Source: Anas platyrhynchos
Lineage: Eukaryota > Chordata > Aves > Anseriformes > Anatidae
NCBI RefSeq assembly: GCF_047663525.1
Contig: NC_092613.1
Location: 8,891,501-8,955,500 of the forward strand
Direction of reading: 5' to 3'
DNA: 64,000 bases
Shown piece by piece: positions 22,401 through 32,700 of the stretch. The notes beneath the pieces are model-generated. The model saw nothing but the letters and a program-made list of their open reading frames with translations, did not search any database and was not told the origin of the DNA. The position numbers were made by a program, and so were the translations under genes. Position 1 is the stretch's first letter. Each line of letters starts with the position of its first letter.

Positions 22401-22945
22401 TCTCCCTGTGCCCCTTCTGCCTGGGCATTTCCCTCTGGGCACATGTGGTGGCTCTAAGCCTGGCTTAGTCATTTCTTCTGTTTCTTTTGTCCCTGCACTC
22501 TGCTAATTTGAGAATTTGACTGTTCCCTGCACAGAGGCCGAACCAGACGGAGCTCTCCATCTATGACGAGTCTGTGGATGAAAGCAGCTCAGAGTTCAGG
22601 AACTTGGAGGAGGTTAGTCCCAGCGCCAGGGGTCCCTTCTTCTGCTGAGGGCATAAGGTGGAAGCCAGAAGTGGTGGCTGGGATAGATCAGATGGGAAAT
22701 CCCATGTACCGCTGCCAGGCAAATTGCTGGCAACAGTAATTCTTTGAAAAACGAGCTTCAAAAATAATTGAAAATCCCTGAGGTCAGGGAAGGGCAGGAG
22801 CTCCTGCGGGCATTTCTCTGTGCGACTGAATCACTTGCTGGGTTCATGCCCTGCCATGGCACCAGCCCTAACGCAGCATGCCTTGTGTGCCCTACAGGAG
22901 ATGTTTGGAAGCATGTTCCGCTCAGAGACCCAGACAGCGCTGTGA
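10336..22945 (+). CDS. SLC26A9: SLC26A9, epithelial chloride transporter/channel (20 coding exons, complete)
   Basis: SLC26 (SulP) family anion transporter. In mammals SLC26A9 carries Cl- across the apical membrane of airway and gastric epithelium and interacts with CFTR; that role is family knowledge. Joined exons give 804 aa (human 791): 10336-10460, 11446-11585, 11891-12001, 12233-12402, 12762-12926, 13500-13652, 14060-14142, 14413-14560, 15287-15400, 15793-15870, 16162-16257, 18213-18319, 18999-19068, 19304-19396, 19839-19955, 20630-20947, 21176-21230, 21603-21748, 22535-22612, 22898-22945. The N-terminus MSHARPRYVIERPAYSVSLF is diagnostic for SLC26A9 rather than other SLC26 members. Order: cytosolic N-terminus (about 1-70), membrane transport domain (about 70-500) with sequons near N154/N159 in an extracellular loop, STAS domain (about 520-765) with core DMSGVCFVDLMG, then a tail ending ETQTAL, a class I PDZ ligand. 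The ATG was chosen by homology; it lies two bases after an AG acceptor. All junctions keep frame; no damage seen. Confidence 0.97.
11446..11585 (+). CDS. SLC26A9: SLC26A9 coding exon 2
   Basis: Residues 42-88, including WLPKYKIKEYVLPDVLGGLS, the approach to the first membrane helix typical of SLC26 proteins. Acceptor ctctag, donor AAG|gtgagg. Confidence 0.95.
11891..12001 (+). CDS. SLC26A9: SLC26A9 coding exon 3
   Basis: Residues 89-125, including MAFALLANLPPVNGLYSSFF, the TM1-TM2 sulfate-transporter signature region. Acceptor ccccag, donor CAG|gtaaga. Confidence 0.95.
12233..12402 (+). CDS. SLC26A9: SLC26A9 coding exon 4
   Basis: Residues 126-182. Carries an extracellular loop with two sequons (NET near 154, NTT near 159). 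The human protein also has glycosylation sites in this loop, though the flanking loop sequence differs. Donor CAA|gtaagg. Confidence 0.94.
12762..12926 (+). CDS. SLC26A9: SLC26A9 coding exon 5
   Basis: Residues 183-237; highly conserved membrane stretch with FVAIYLSESFIRGFMTAAGL. The end reads GPLAIVY where human SLC26A9 reads close to GPGSIVF. Confidence 0.95.
13500..13652 (+). CDS. SLC26A9: SLC26A9 coding exon 6
   Basis: Residues 238-288, starting TFIDICKGLPQTNVASLI. Acceptor ctttag, donor ATC|gtaagt; in phase 0 on both sides. Confidence 0.95.
13715..13773. repeat. 20-bp tandem repeat, about 3 copies
   Basis: Unit GACACCAAAGCCACCCCTGG begins at 13715, 13735 and 13755, the last copy one base short. 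Copies are essentially identical. It lies in the SLC26A9 intron after coding exon 6. Confidence 0.95.
14060..14142 (+). CDS. SLC26A9: SLC26A9 coding exon 7
   Basis: Residues 289-315 plus two bases. Encodes VIVATAISGSFQMPEKYNMP. The final glycine codon is split GG|G with the next exon. Confidence 0.94.
14413..14560 (+). CDS. SLC26A9: SLC26A9 coding exon 8
   Basis: Residues 316-365, including KWKDMIGTAFSLAIVGYVIN and MGRTLAAKHGYDVDPNQ. Acceptor gtgcag, donor CAG|gtaatg. Confidence 0.95.
15287..15400 (+). CDS. SLC26A9: SLC26A9 coding exon 9
   Basis: Residues 366-403: EMLALGCSNFFGSFFKIHVI through LAVDGAGGKSQ. This region lines the substrate pathway near TM10 in SLC26 structures (family knowledge). 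Confidence 0.96.
15793..15870 (+). CDS. SLC26A9: SLC26A9 coding exon 10
   Basis: Residues 404-429, one hydrophobic helix ending LGIYLEPLPK. Acceptor after a long T tract (tttttgcag), donor AAG|gtaaca. Confidence 0.94.
16162..16257 (+). CDS. SLC26A9: SLC26A9 coding exon 11
   Basis: Residues 430-461: SVLGALIAVNLKNSLKQLAD and the linker to KSKLDC. Donor TGC|gtgagt. The next intron (16258-18212) is the longest inside the coding region. Confidence 0.95.
16258..18212 (+). other. SLC26A9: SLC26A9 intron after coding exon 11
   Basis: Nearly 2 kb without an exon candidate. The 3' half (about 17340-17830) is AT-rich, complex sequence with a clustered DR1/HNF1-like motif, listed separately. Confidence 0.7.
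17480..17720. promoter_or_regulatory. SLC26A9: Candidate HNF4/HNF1 enhancer in SLC26A9 intron
   Basis: A DR1 site (AGGTCA A AGTTAG, 17556-17568) overlaps an HNF1-like palindrome (GTTAGCTATTAAT, 17564-17576). Both sit in an AT-rich, non-repetitive block. HNF1 and HNF4 drive gut epithelial genes; the link to SLC26A9 expression is inference. Confidence 0.4.
18213..18319 (+). CDS. SLC26A9: SLC26A9 coding exon 12
   Basis: Residues 462-496 plus two bases; last transmembrane helices, including FFLSLPYGVAVGVGFSVLVV. Acceptor ctgcag, donor GTT|gtgagt. Confidence 0.95.
18999..19068 (+). CDS. SLC26A9: SLC26A9 coding exon 13
   Basis: Residues 497-520, the linker between the membrane domain and STAS (RNGSALGQVTSTDIYKNPKA). 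The split Phe codon TT|C restores the FRNG motif. Confidence 0.94.
19304..19396 (+). CDS. SLC26A9: SLC26A9 coding exon 14
   Basis: Residues 521-551; start of the STAS domain, with GIKIVTYCSPLYFANSEIFR, a hallmark SLC26 STAS strand-helix. Confidence 0.95.
19839..19955 (+). CDS. SLC26A9: SLC26A9 coding exon 15
   Basis: Residues 552-590; start of the lysine/arginine-rich variable insert of the STAS domain (KVYLARKKYVKRQEKG). This segment is poorly conserved in the family. Confidence 0.92.
20630..20947 (+). CDS. SLC26A9: SLC26A9 coding exon 16 (variable STAS insert and STAS core)
   Basis: Residues 591-696. First half is a Ser/Thr/Asn-rich low-complexity insert (TDTNNNQTTANGASISYVTF onward). Second half resumes the STAS core, FHTIILDMSGVCFVDLMGTK. 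This exon probably carries most of the extra length over human. Confidence 0.95.
21176..21230 (+). CDS. SLC26A9: SLC26A9 coding exon 17
   Basis: Residues 697-714 plus one base: LCSSYQKIGIKVFLANVH, a STAS strand. Acceptor ttccag, donor ATG|gtaaga. Confidence 0.93.
21603..21748 (+). CDS. SLC26A9: SLC26A9 coding exon 18
   Basis: Residues 715-763: AQVYNDISTGGVFEEGGLDQ and the last STAS helix (IHDAVLFALANIKEV). Confidence 0.94.
22535..22612 (+). CDS. SLC26A9: SLC26A9 coding exon 19
   Basis: Residues 764-789: acidic tail after the STAS domain (ELSIYDESVDESSSEFRNLE). Acceptor gcacag, donor GAG|gttagt. Confidence 0.92.
22898..22945 (+). CDS. SLC26A9: SLC26A9 coding exon 20 with stop
   Basis: Residues 790-804 (EMFGSMFRSETQTAL) and TGA at 22943-22945. 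The C-terminal T-A-L fits a class I PDZ ligand; human SLC26A9 also ends in TAL. Confidence 0.94.
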   Translation, partial: EMFGSMFRSETQTAL

Positions 22946-24765
22946 GCCTGAGTGCTGCAAACCCTCCCGGACAGCCTCCTCGCTCCCACCCCTTCACGAA
23001 GAGCTGAGCTCCCACCCGGGGATACAATAAGCTTGCAAAGCGAGAGGCCATCACACCTCTTGAACTGGTAAATTCCTCCCTCCTGCTCTGCCGCTGGTGC
23101 TCAGAGAGGCGGAGCAGGCAACGGGACACTTCAGAAGCAGGAACTCAGGAAACGCCGTCCCCTGATCGCGGAAGAGAAGCGAGTTCACTTGATGGCAGGT
23201 GCCTTGATAATGGGATGATCGGTTGGTTTTGCCAAGTGCTCTCCTTTCTCACACAACCACACTCTTTGGCCCAAAAGGCATTACATAGTTTGGTGTCAAC
23301 CACGACATTTGGGCATCCCCCCTCTTTCTTTGCCTTCCTCCTTGTTTTCCCTGATGAAGTGAAACTAAGCAATGATTACGAGCCTTTCACCGTTCTGAAT
23401 CATGAGCAAAAGCAACTCTTGCAAGGTGCAGATTTGTCAGGTAATGTTGTTTTTAAATGTGCACTGGTCATCGGGGTGTCCTCACTGTGGGTGCAAACCT
23501 TTGTGTTCCCCTGAGCTTTGGTAGCACCCACTCTAAGCTTTTCTGTGCCCCTGCGATGCTCCTGCTCTGCTCCCTGTGCGACCCAGAGACCCAGAACCAC
23601 TGCCCCAAACCACTGCTGTACCTCTCACACCCTGAAGACCTTAGTATCGTATCTCCGTTAGGCTACTTTCTGGATTACATTTTTTCTTAATAATAGGAAT
23701 AGTTTGTAATCAGATGTAAGAATTCCTTGCTCCTGTGTGCGATGTGTGCCTGCCTGGTAGGTTGGGTGCATGTTCAGAAAAAAAAACAGGGCCCAGTTCA
23801 AACCCCCTCTGAAGTTTTTTAAGCATCTTTCTGCTGACTGAGCAGGGCTTCACATATGGTTCTTAGACTGTGAATGTCATGAAAGCATTAATTCCAGGGG
23901 TGTACAGCCTCTTTTTCTTTGTAGACTGAAGTAACTAAACGATTCAGTCCAGCACATGGGTGAGTGTTTCAGGAGATACGCTTTTTCCCAAATCACTTTG
24001 ATCACAAGCAGGAAATCCAGGGACAGGGAGGATGCCCCTTCTGCACACTTCTCATGAAGTCCTAGATCCAGAGCAGTAAAACTGAAATGTCAGTGCTTTT
24101 CATGCCTGCATCTAGGAAACAGCCCAAGTGACACCCTGTGCTACAGAGGGCTTCTGATGACAAGCTCTTAAATGGTCACTCGGGCAGCAAGAGAAAACAC
24201 TTTTTCACATGTGATATGTCCACAACAATTCTCTACTGCATGTTTGACAATTTTCATTAAAATTCATCACAGACTGATGTTACCAGGACCATCTACCTCT
24301 CAGGCACACAAGCCTGACTCACTAACCCAGAGACAGACAGATGAGATCTTAATCATTTCTGGCATTCTTTTATATTTGAGTGATGCTAATAGCAAGTGCT
24401 ATTTTAATTCCCCTTCCTGATGCCTTCCTTTCTTACCCAGTGCTAATGTTGTGACAGTAATGACAAGATAACAATATAAAGCCTGAAAAAAAATAGGCAG
24501 AAGCCAAGGGTTAAAGGAACCCTTCCTCAGTGCATTTCAACCTCAAATTCGGCTTTTATGAAAACAAGGTTATGAAAAAAAATTAAGACAAAGACACAGA
24601 CTGCTATGTCTTCAATTGCAATGAAAGCAACTTCTTCTGTTTGAATTTCAAATCCTCCTACAAAGTATTTCCAGCACTGGGATAAAATACAAAAGTCAAC
24701 AAGCAAAACTGAACAGTAATGGAAGTAAAACTGGTCAGTCTGTTATATTTCCATGAATGCAAAAA

Positions 24766-24771
24766 AATAAA
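24766..24771 (+). terminator. SLC26A9: Possible proximal polyadenylation signal
   Basis: AATAAA in an AT-rich context; could yield a 3'UTR of about 1.85 kb. Confidence 0.35.
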
Positions 24772-25968
24772 GAGTGGCCTTAATAATGAAAGTATATTAT
24801 ATTTTTAAAGGTTATTTCTATTTTATTACTCAAAGATATTAAAAAATTTAACAAGCTTTAATGTACAATTTTGAAGTACATATACATTATTGAGCTGATG
24901 CGTTAACACATTGCTGGAAAGCTTTCTGGGGAGAGAAAGTGGAGCTTCCCTACAGCTCCCAAATGTCCCATTTTTAAGGAAAACAGAGCTTCATGAACCA
25001 TCATAGCTAGACAACCGTTACAGGTAACAGCATCAGGACCCTGCCAGTTTGGTTTTATGTAACACCTCATTAACTAAGTCACCATTTCTCTACCTCAGTT
25101 TCTGATTATGTGGTGCAGGAGAGTAATAAAACCAAAGAAAGTTAGTTTCCCAAAAGAAAAACCCGCCTGCTAATAGTACTTATTTTGATCTGAGACAGCA
25201 GTGGTTCTTCCAGAACTGTGTTTTGTTGTACAAGTTAAAATTAAGGGCTGAATTATCTTAAACTATCTCTGAGGGTGACTACTTATGGTCTTTTTACTAC
25301 TGCCTGAGCGCTTCTTTTATCTGCTCATTTAAAAAAGGCAACAAAGAAATTGATGCAATGGAAGAAGTTATTCTACAGTAAGTAATCAATATGTCTGTAT
25401 CTCTGAGGTAGCATTGCTTTAAATGAGGAAAAATTCCAATTTCCCATTCCTCGTTCAGGGTTAGTAATAGGAAACCGATTTCTCAGGGCCTGCCAGACCT
25501 AACCCAGGAAGCCTCGGAGCAACAGACCACGTATAAAAACAGATTGTATTTTCTGAAGTTCCTGTAAGCTTAATGGGTGGAATGTCAAGAGAGATGGCTT
25601 GCAAGCAGCAGCACTGACTACACGCTTTGCGATCGCGATGGCCCAGGAGGAATGATGCCTCATTTCTGTAGCCATGGGCCAATTCTGGCAATAAATGTAA
25701 CACCAGAGGACAGATGATATTCCTGGAGGCACAACCTAGCCAGCTCCAAGTCTTCATTTCCATGTGCCTGGACAAAAGAATTGGGGAAGCTCAAATTTAT
25801 GCTGGGGTAGAAAATTTTAATTTCCAGTGTCCCTTTACTGCTCTTAAAATAACAGTTATGTTTCTGTGTAATGGCTCTGAAGCCTTACCTGATAAATGCA
25901 TGATGTATAACCAGCTCAAAATGTTTGTAATTTATTTAATTTAATATTGGTTTTGTTCTTTTTTTGAT

Positions 25969-25974
25969 AATAAA
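25969..25974 (+). terminator. SLC26A9: Probable SLC26A9 polyadenylation signal
   Basis: AATAAA followed by GAATGTGTG, a T/G-rich downstream element. It is the last AATAAA before the PM20D1 promoter. Confidence 0.6.
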
Positions 25975-26330
25975 GAATGTGTGAACAATCACTTGCTTCT
26001 TCTGCTATTTGAGCACAGGCTTTCTGTGGCAGCTCCCAGCTGCATTTAAACCTTCAGGAATGCTTATGCCATGGAAAGATGGGATAGATCTTTATAATCA
26101 GTACAAGGCCACTGTACAGAAGGGTGGAACAACTTTCCTTGGTGAAACCAGGTGAGAAAACCAGGGGAGTACTTTGCTGCAACGAGATGGGTCTGTACAC
26201 CAGGGAAAAGCTTCTGAAGACAACAACTGCTAAACCCAGGGCCATGTTGTGGGGGTTTTGAAACGAGGTGAATTGAACTCCATCAGGAGTTCCAATACCC
26301 GCCGCCATGCCACACACCCCGCGCCGCAGA

Positions 26331-26419
26331 ACTACAACTCCCAAGCCACCTCGCGGCAAGCTCGGGGCGGGACAACCCCTCCCATTGGCCACCCTCCGGG
26401 ACCGCAGCGTGCCGATTGG
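26331..26419 (+). promoter_or_regulatory. PM20D1: PM20D1 CpG-island promoter: ZNF143-type site and two NF-Y boxes
   Basis: ACTACAACTCCCA at 26331-26343 matches the ZNF143/THAP11 core (ACTACAA-T/C-TCCC). Two inverted CCAAT boxes (ATTGG at 26384-26388 and 26415-26419) follow, 31 bases apart. No TATA box. The surrounding 26290-26880 is a CpG island covering exon 1. Confidence 0.65.
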
Positions 26420-26483
26420 CCCGCGGCCACGCCCGTCCTCCCCTCAGCGAGGCGGGCGGCGGTGGGGCCGGAGTCCGCCGGTG

Positions 26484-26709
26484 ATGGCGGGCGGCGGTGG
26501 CGACGGGTGGAGGAGGCGGCGGCGGGCGGCGGCCTGGGCCGTGGGGCTGGGGCTGTGCGGGGCCGTGCTGGTGCTGGTGGCCGCCGTCCTGCTCCGCGCC
26601 CACCTCCGGCCCTCCCCGGCTCTCCCCCGCCTGTGGGCGCGGCGCAGAGGCGGCGGCCCCGCCGCCTTCAGCGCGGGCGAGCGGCTGGAGCTGAAGGAGG
26701 CGCTGCGAG
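26484..26709 (+). CDS. PM20D1: PM20D1 exon 1
   Basis: Residues 1-75 plus one base: Arg-rich start, hydrophobic signal segment and a GC-rich, poorly conserved stretch ending [11 protein letters not shown]. The N-terminus is longer and more basic than in human. Donor GAG|gtgagg. Confidence 0.88.
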
Positions 26710-29700
26710 GTGAGGGGGCCCCGGCGGCTCCCGGCTGCCCCCCGCGGCCCGGCCCCGGGCAGGGGGTGGCGGTGCCGCCGCCCCGCGGTGCGCCGAGCTC
26801 GCCCCGGGGCCGGGGGGGGAAGCGGTGCCCGTGCTTGGGCCCTTCCCCCACCGCCGTGGTTTCTGCGGGGTTTCTGTGAGAAGTGCCTCGCATTTTCTCG
26901 GACGGGTTTTGCTGTGGAGCTGGTTTATTCGCGATTGCAGTGGCGAATAAAAAGCAGAAGCAGGCCGTCAGCTTGTGTGCCCAATTGCCCGGCGCTTGAT
27001 TCCTCCCCTGGTGCCCTGCTGGCTCAGAACTGCAGGTTCACAGCCTACTCACACTTACTCCTATTCTATATACGGACAATTCTATTTCACCAACCATTAA
27101 CTTCTCCTTTTATTTCCTTCTTTCATGACTAGAGGGCCCCCAATCTTTGTTCTTACTGATTCTGCACTGCTCGTCCTGGTTCTCTTAGCTCTCCTTACTT
27201 TGGGACAGTGGGACCTGCCTCTGCTCTGTTTAACATCCTCCCCACTGCCCTGCCTGCACGATCATTTTGAACACACAAGGTTAGTGGAAATTGGCACTGA
27301 AAAAACACCTTTATTGCAAAAACACAACCTTGTTTCTCACTCTTCCCCCTCGTGCCTGCCTCAGGCACTTCCTGGTGGCAATTGCTGGACATCTCCTTGT
27401 CTGCTGGAAAAATCAGTCTCTCTTTTTAATTATGGCCTCATTTACTTATGGCTCAGATCTTGCACACCCCTTCCCAGCACACAGCCCGTCTGTAACGTCA
27501 CGGTGTGTCAGTGCTCCCCACCTTGCTTCCTTCTGCAGAAGCGTTTGAGGATATTCAGCTGGCCATTTGCTGAAAGCCACGGTCTGGCGTGAAAGGGATG
27601 GTCTTTGGCTGCTCAAGTAGGGGTTGGGTCCTGTCAACCTGGTGTGTTATTGATTTGGAAGATCTATTGCCTAGCAAATTCTGTTTATGTTTGTTTGTTT
27701 TTAATCAGAAAACGCAAGAGTACAAGAGGGATATTTACTTATTTTCGTTCTGCTTCTTGAGTAACACTGCCTTGAAAAGAATCCGTAACCACCCTTGACA
27801 GATACTCTTACGAAAGGCAAAGTTACAGCTGTGTTTGTAGGACAGTGGCTTGGTGCTGGAGAGCAGCCTTGTCTGGCCCTGGTTAAATGAGAGAGCAGGC
27901 TAGTGGGAGCAGCAGAAGACTTTTCTGTTTATGTATCCCAAGGGGTTAGAGCAGCATGAAAGAAGGCACTTACTATGGAAAATGAACCTTCAGCTCCCAA
28001 CTAACCTACTTCTTTAGCTGCCGGGGTAATTTCTGACTGAGGGAGCAGTTCACCTTACAAAATGCAGCTGCTTCTGGACAGTAGCATTCCTAATGACATC
28101 ACTCAGCCCTCTAGGATGAGAAACTAAAGTGTTTTTCACTTTAGCGAATAAAGTATCTGTGCAAATACCTTAGCTGGAACTGAAGGGAAATACCTGTGTG
28201 CAGTGTGCCCACAGCTCAGCTGAAGTACATCAGTCTTTTTGATGGTGGTAACCCTTACTAACCTATGAACTAATCTTTAAAGCCTCAGAAATGTTCCGGA
28301 ATGTAAATATTGCTTTTTCTTTTGAAATGCAATTCAAATATTGCTTGACTGATTTCGGTGTCAAATGATTTCTATTTTTTATTTCCTTGAAGGTGCTGTT
28401 AAAATCCCAACTGTTTCGGTGTCTCCAGACGACTTAAATGCAACGGCCATGGCAGAGTTTGGGAGGTACATTCGGGAAGGTACTAAACTTTCATTCTTAG
28501 CAATGAAATTCTTTGTTTTGGTGATGAAATCAAAGAGAATATGTGTGGTTCTTGAATATAGGGGAGTAGATTTTTATTTTGTTTTTCTCCTCAGGAAAGG
28601 ACTGGCAAAATGGCACGTGTAGGTCACCTCTGCAGCACTGTAGTGGGGTGCATCAGTGACTAAAGCTAGAACAGAGAAGGTTCAGATGTCTTTCAGTGTT
28701 GTTTTTTGGTCCTTGAGATGATTAAATGGCTTTGACGTTAAAAATACATAAATAAGAGGAAGGCTACCCCTTTTTCAGCCTTTTTTTTTTTTCAGTGTCA
28801 TCATTGCTGCAAAACAGCTGCAGCACTGGTGAACAACAGTTCCTGGTTTTGCTTAGGAAGGTCTTAAATATGAGCTTAGATAGTTCGAGGTGTGAGAACG
28901 AAGCTGTGTGCCTGCTTCCTGAAACAAGTTTGTTGCGGTCTTTGAGGCTAAATGGATAACTACTATATGGACTATATGGTGATAAAATTGGAAATTATTG
29001 CTAATTTTTCTTTTTCCTGTGTTTTTATTTATTTTTCTTAACAGTCTTCCCGGCTGTATTCTCTTCAAAGTTCATTCGACATGAAATTGTCGGGGAATAC
29101 AGTCATCTCTTTACTGTGCAGGGTTCTAACCCTGAAATGCTGCCTTACATGCTGCTCGCACACATGGATGTTGTGCCTGCTCCCCCCGAGGGCTGGGATT
29201 TCCCTCCTTTCTCAGCCGCAGAGCATGAAGGTTTCATCTATGGACGAGGAACACTGGATAACAAAAACTCTGCCATAGTACGTCATCGTGGTAATGTCAT
29301 TTCAAAGGGAGAAAAAGTCTGAAAAAAGGCAGCTTGGAGGAATCTGTTTACTTGAGATTTACCATACTGTCTCTCTTGCCCTTCTTTAAATACAGGCTGT
29401 TAACTGCAAGTCTTAGGAATTTACCATTTTCTCCCACTTTTTTTTAGGGATGGAGTGCTCTTTTATTATTGAATAAAACAGGATTAAATCAGATGTTTAG
29501 CAAATGAGCATCACAGATGGTGTGGCTGCTTGTTATGATGTCATACTCCTAGAGAGTTCCTTCAGGTTGTTCAATTATCAATTTCAAGGCCATGCAACTT
29601 AAAAATTTGTTTTGATACTTACTTCCACTATGAACTGCACAAATAACCCTTCAAATTGACAATAAAAATCAACAATTTAAATGAACAAGGCAAAATGGTT

Positions 29701-32700
29701 GCTGGCAAGATAAAGGTAAAGTATATGTATATATACCCTGCTAAAATGTAAAAAAACTAACTGTAGGTTGAGTTGAAAAAAACAGATGAAATAGAAAAAA
29801 TTAGCAAATGGTAGATTTAATTTCTTATTTTTCAGGGTAAGTTTCTCATTCTTCTGTTTCTGCATTGGTACTTTTTGTACGAAACATGCTGCTCATTAAA
29901 ATGAATGGAGTTGGTAGCTCAAGTCAGAGTGAGGCTGTGTAGGACAGACAGCTTAAAGGAACAGTGAGCTCCCTGGATAATTATAACTCTGTTGTGCTTC
30001 CTGTGCAGTTTGCCACTGACTTCGTGAGGAGCAAGAACAAGCCCGTACTGTATGTTGTGTATGCATGCTGACACTCTGTAGCACACTGTCTTAAGCGTTA
30101 TTTGAGAAAATGAATATCACCAGTAGGAGTTGTGGAAATAAATGCTCGATTGTGAGCAGGACAAAGTCTCCTTAAGGGCTGGGAATGCATCATATTTCTT
30201 TTCTGTTACGTTACATTCTTTTACACTTATTCTCCTACTAACACCAGCGAATAGTAAAATTATCTGTGGTTGTTGTTTTTTTGTTTGTTTTTTTCTGCAG
30301 GGTATTCTGCAAGCTCTAGAATTTTTGCTGAGAAGAAATTACAGACCCCGCAGATCTTTCTATGTTGGCATTGGACATGATGAAGAGGTATTTTCTTTCC
30401 TTTCATCTAAATAACTGCTTGTTTGCACTGGTCATGTACATAACAAGGCTTATTTTTTAAACCTTGTTCACCTGTAAAGTTCTTCCTGGTTTTCTTTGTT
30501 ATGCAGGTAGATACTGTCAGGCACATGCTTGTAGTTATATATTGATTGTTTGGCTTTAAGTGACATTGACAGAGGATTTGGTAATGAGCAAAGAACACAG
30601 TGGAGTGTTATTTCAAGTTCTTTTCTGTTGCAGACATGGAAGGTGAACAGGAGCTGCATCTTGGAATGCATATAAGTCATGGCAAGCTGGCCCAAGATTT
30701 ACTTGGTTGTTCTAAATGATCAGGAAGAGCTAAGAAAAATACTCAGTTCTTGTTGTGGGTGTACCTGCTAGTAAATGGTACAAAGAGACAGATGAGGATG
30801 CTTCATTTATTAATTTTTATGATACGGAGACAAAAAATTGTCAATAGCTAAAACAAGTATCTCTAAAATTACAGGTATCTCTAAGTAATCTGTGGAGTTC
30901 ATAGCTGTGGGATATCATTGTGTCCAAGAGCAAATAGGATTCAAAGCAACATTAAACGAACAGTGAATGAGAGAGTTCCTCAGTGTGGATATAAATCCAT
31001 CTGCTACTAGGCCATTAGCAATTTCCAGTGAAGTTTCCTAGTAAGAATCTTAATTGCTCTAGAACTGCTCATTAGGAGTTTTCCTGCATTCTTTGCATTG
31101 TAGCAGTGGTCACTGTCAAGAGCAAGATGTTTTCCAGTATTCTTTCCAGTGGTGTGGCTTAACCTGGCTGTTTCCTCTGACTGGATTCTCACAGGTGTTT
31201 GGTCGGAAGGGAGCAATGAAGATTGCAGCTCTGTTGGAAGCCAGGGGAGTGAAACTTTCCTTCTTACTGGACGAGGGGAGTGCTATCCTGGAAGGCATCA
31301 TTGCAGGAGTGAAGAAGCCAGTAGCTCTGTAAGTAAAAGAACAACATTCATGATGATGAAAGCGATCCATTTTGAATATTTAATTTGTTAGAAATGACCT
31401 CGCTAATGTCACCAAAACATGTTTTCAAGGCATGTGGTAGTGTTGGCATTGCCTGAACTATAGCAGTCAAAGGACCTCCAGTTTGCTTGCTGTCCACCAC
31501 AGCTGTGCTGACAATAGCAGAATGTTCTACTTAGCTGGTGCAAGCGTGTTAATTACATGCTGTAGAGTCTGTTTGCCGGAGAAGAAGCCAAGACATCAGA
31601 CCTCCAAATGTTTAAAGACTGTTAAGAATTTGTGGCTGCTTCTGCAGTGTTTCATATGACACTAAAAAATATGCAGACTAGTTTGCTTTTACCTGTAGTC
31701 TGTGCATGTGTATTTGGAGTTGCATTAACCATGTGTTTATTTATCATTGTACAGAATTGCTATCACTGAAAAGGGTTCAATAACACTGAACTTCACTGTG
31801 GATAAAGAGCCAGGGCATTCATCATTTCCTCCTAAGGAGACAAGTATTGGCATTCTTGCAGCAGCAATGGCCAGGTGAGAGCTTCCTTGTCATCTAACAG
31901 CAAAGACAGTCAAGCAGTCTCCTAAGGCACTGATATTTGACTTGCTTTTGTAATATTTGTGTTTAAAGTATTTTACAAATTCCCCTTGTGTGTTTGAAAC
32001 TGAAATTCGTAGCTCACTTTGGAGAGCAGAAATGCAATCCCCAGCAAAGGGACAACTGCCAAATGTCTGGAGTACCTTCTCACTTCAGCTGTGCCCAGTA
32101 TCTCTCAAGCCTTTAAAACTAAGGCAATTGCTACATCTTGATGTCTGTCCTAATTTACTCTGTAACTGTGCAGATCACTTTGTTTGGGTTGCAGAATTTC
32201 TGTGGAATTTATTCTTGCATATACCTGCTGCGTCTAGCTGGTAATTATCCAAGCCAACAAATGTGATGTAATGTCAGAATGTTGCATCCTGAAGCTGACT
32301 AAATCTTCTCATTACATGTCTCTGTAGATACCAAACTGGCTAGTAAATATGTATTTCAGAAAAGTCTTGTATGTATGGATAGAATAGAATTCGGTGTCAT
32401 TTTTTTCTAGATTTCCATGTATTCTTTATAAGAGTCAGGCTTTTACATTTTTTCAGCTGATCATGAAAGAAAATCTTTACGCGTGACTGGAATGCTCAGC
32501 AATGTATAGTGGAGCTGTACTCGCAGATGTGCTTGCCAGGAGAGGAATGTGTGGTTACATCTCAAGTACATGGATGCGTTTCAGAAATCAAACTCCCCTC
32601 AGCCTTCTGGAGCAATAACAGCCAAAGGGTTTTTTTTTTTAAATTTCAAATGTCGATGTGCTTTGCCGTAGACTGGAGCAAAATCCTATGCGCAATCTGT

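Larger units (their letters stand above)
22946..25995 (+). other. SLC26A9: Probable SLC26A9 3'UTR
   Basis: About 3 kb after the stop, becoming strongly AT-rich from 24400. Two canonical AATAAA signals occur (24766 and 25969); the second has a TG-rich stretch close behind. No ORF of note. The exact 3' end is inferred. Confidence 0.5.

Noticed and set aside
26054-26392. 112-codon antisense frame across the PM20D1 promoter, possible divergent gene
   Set aside because: A bidirectional promoter is possible, but the peptide has no recognisable domain and no splice structure was seen.
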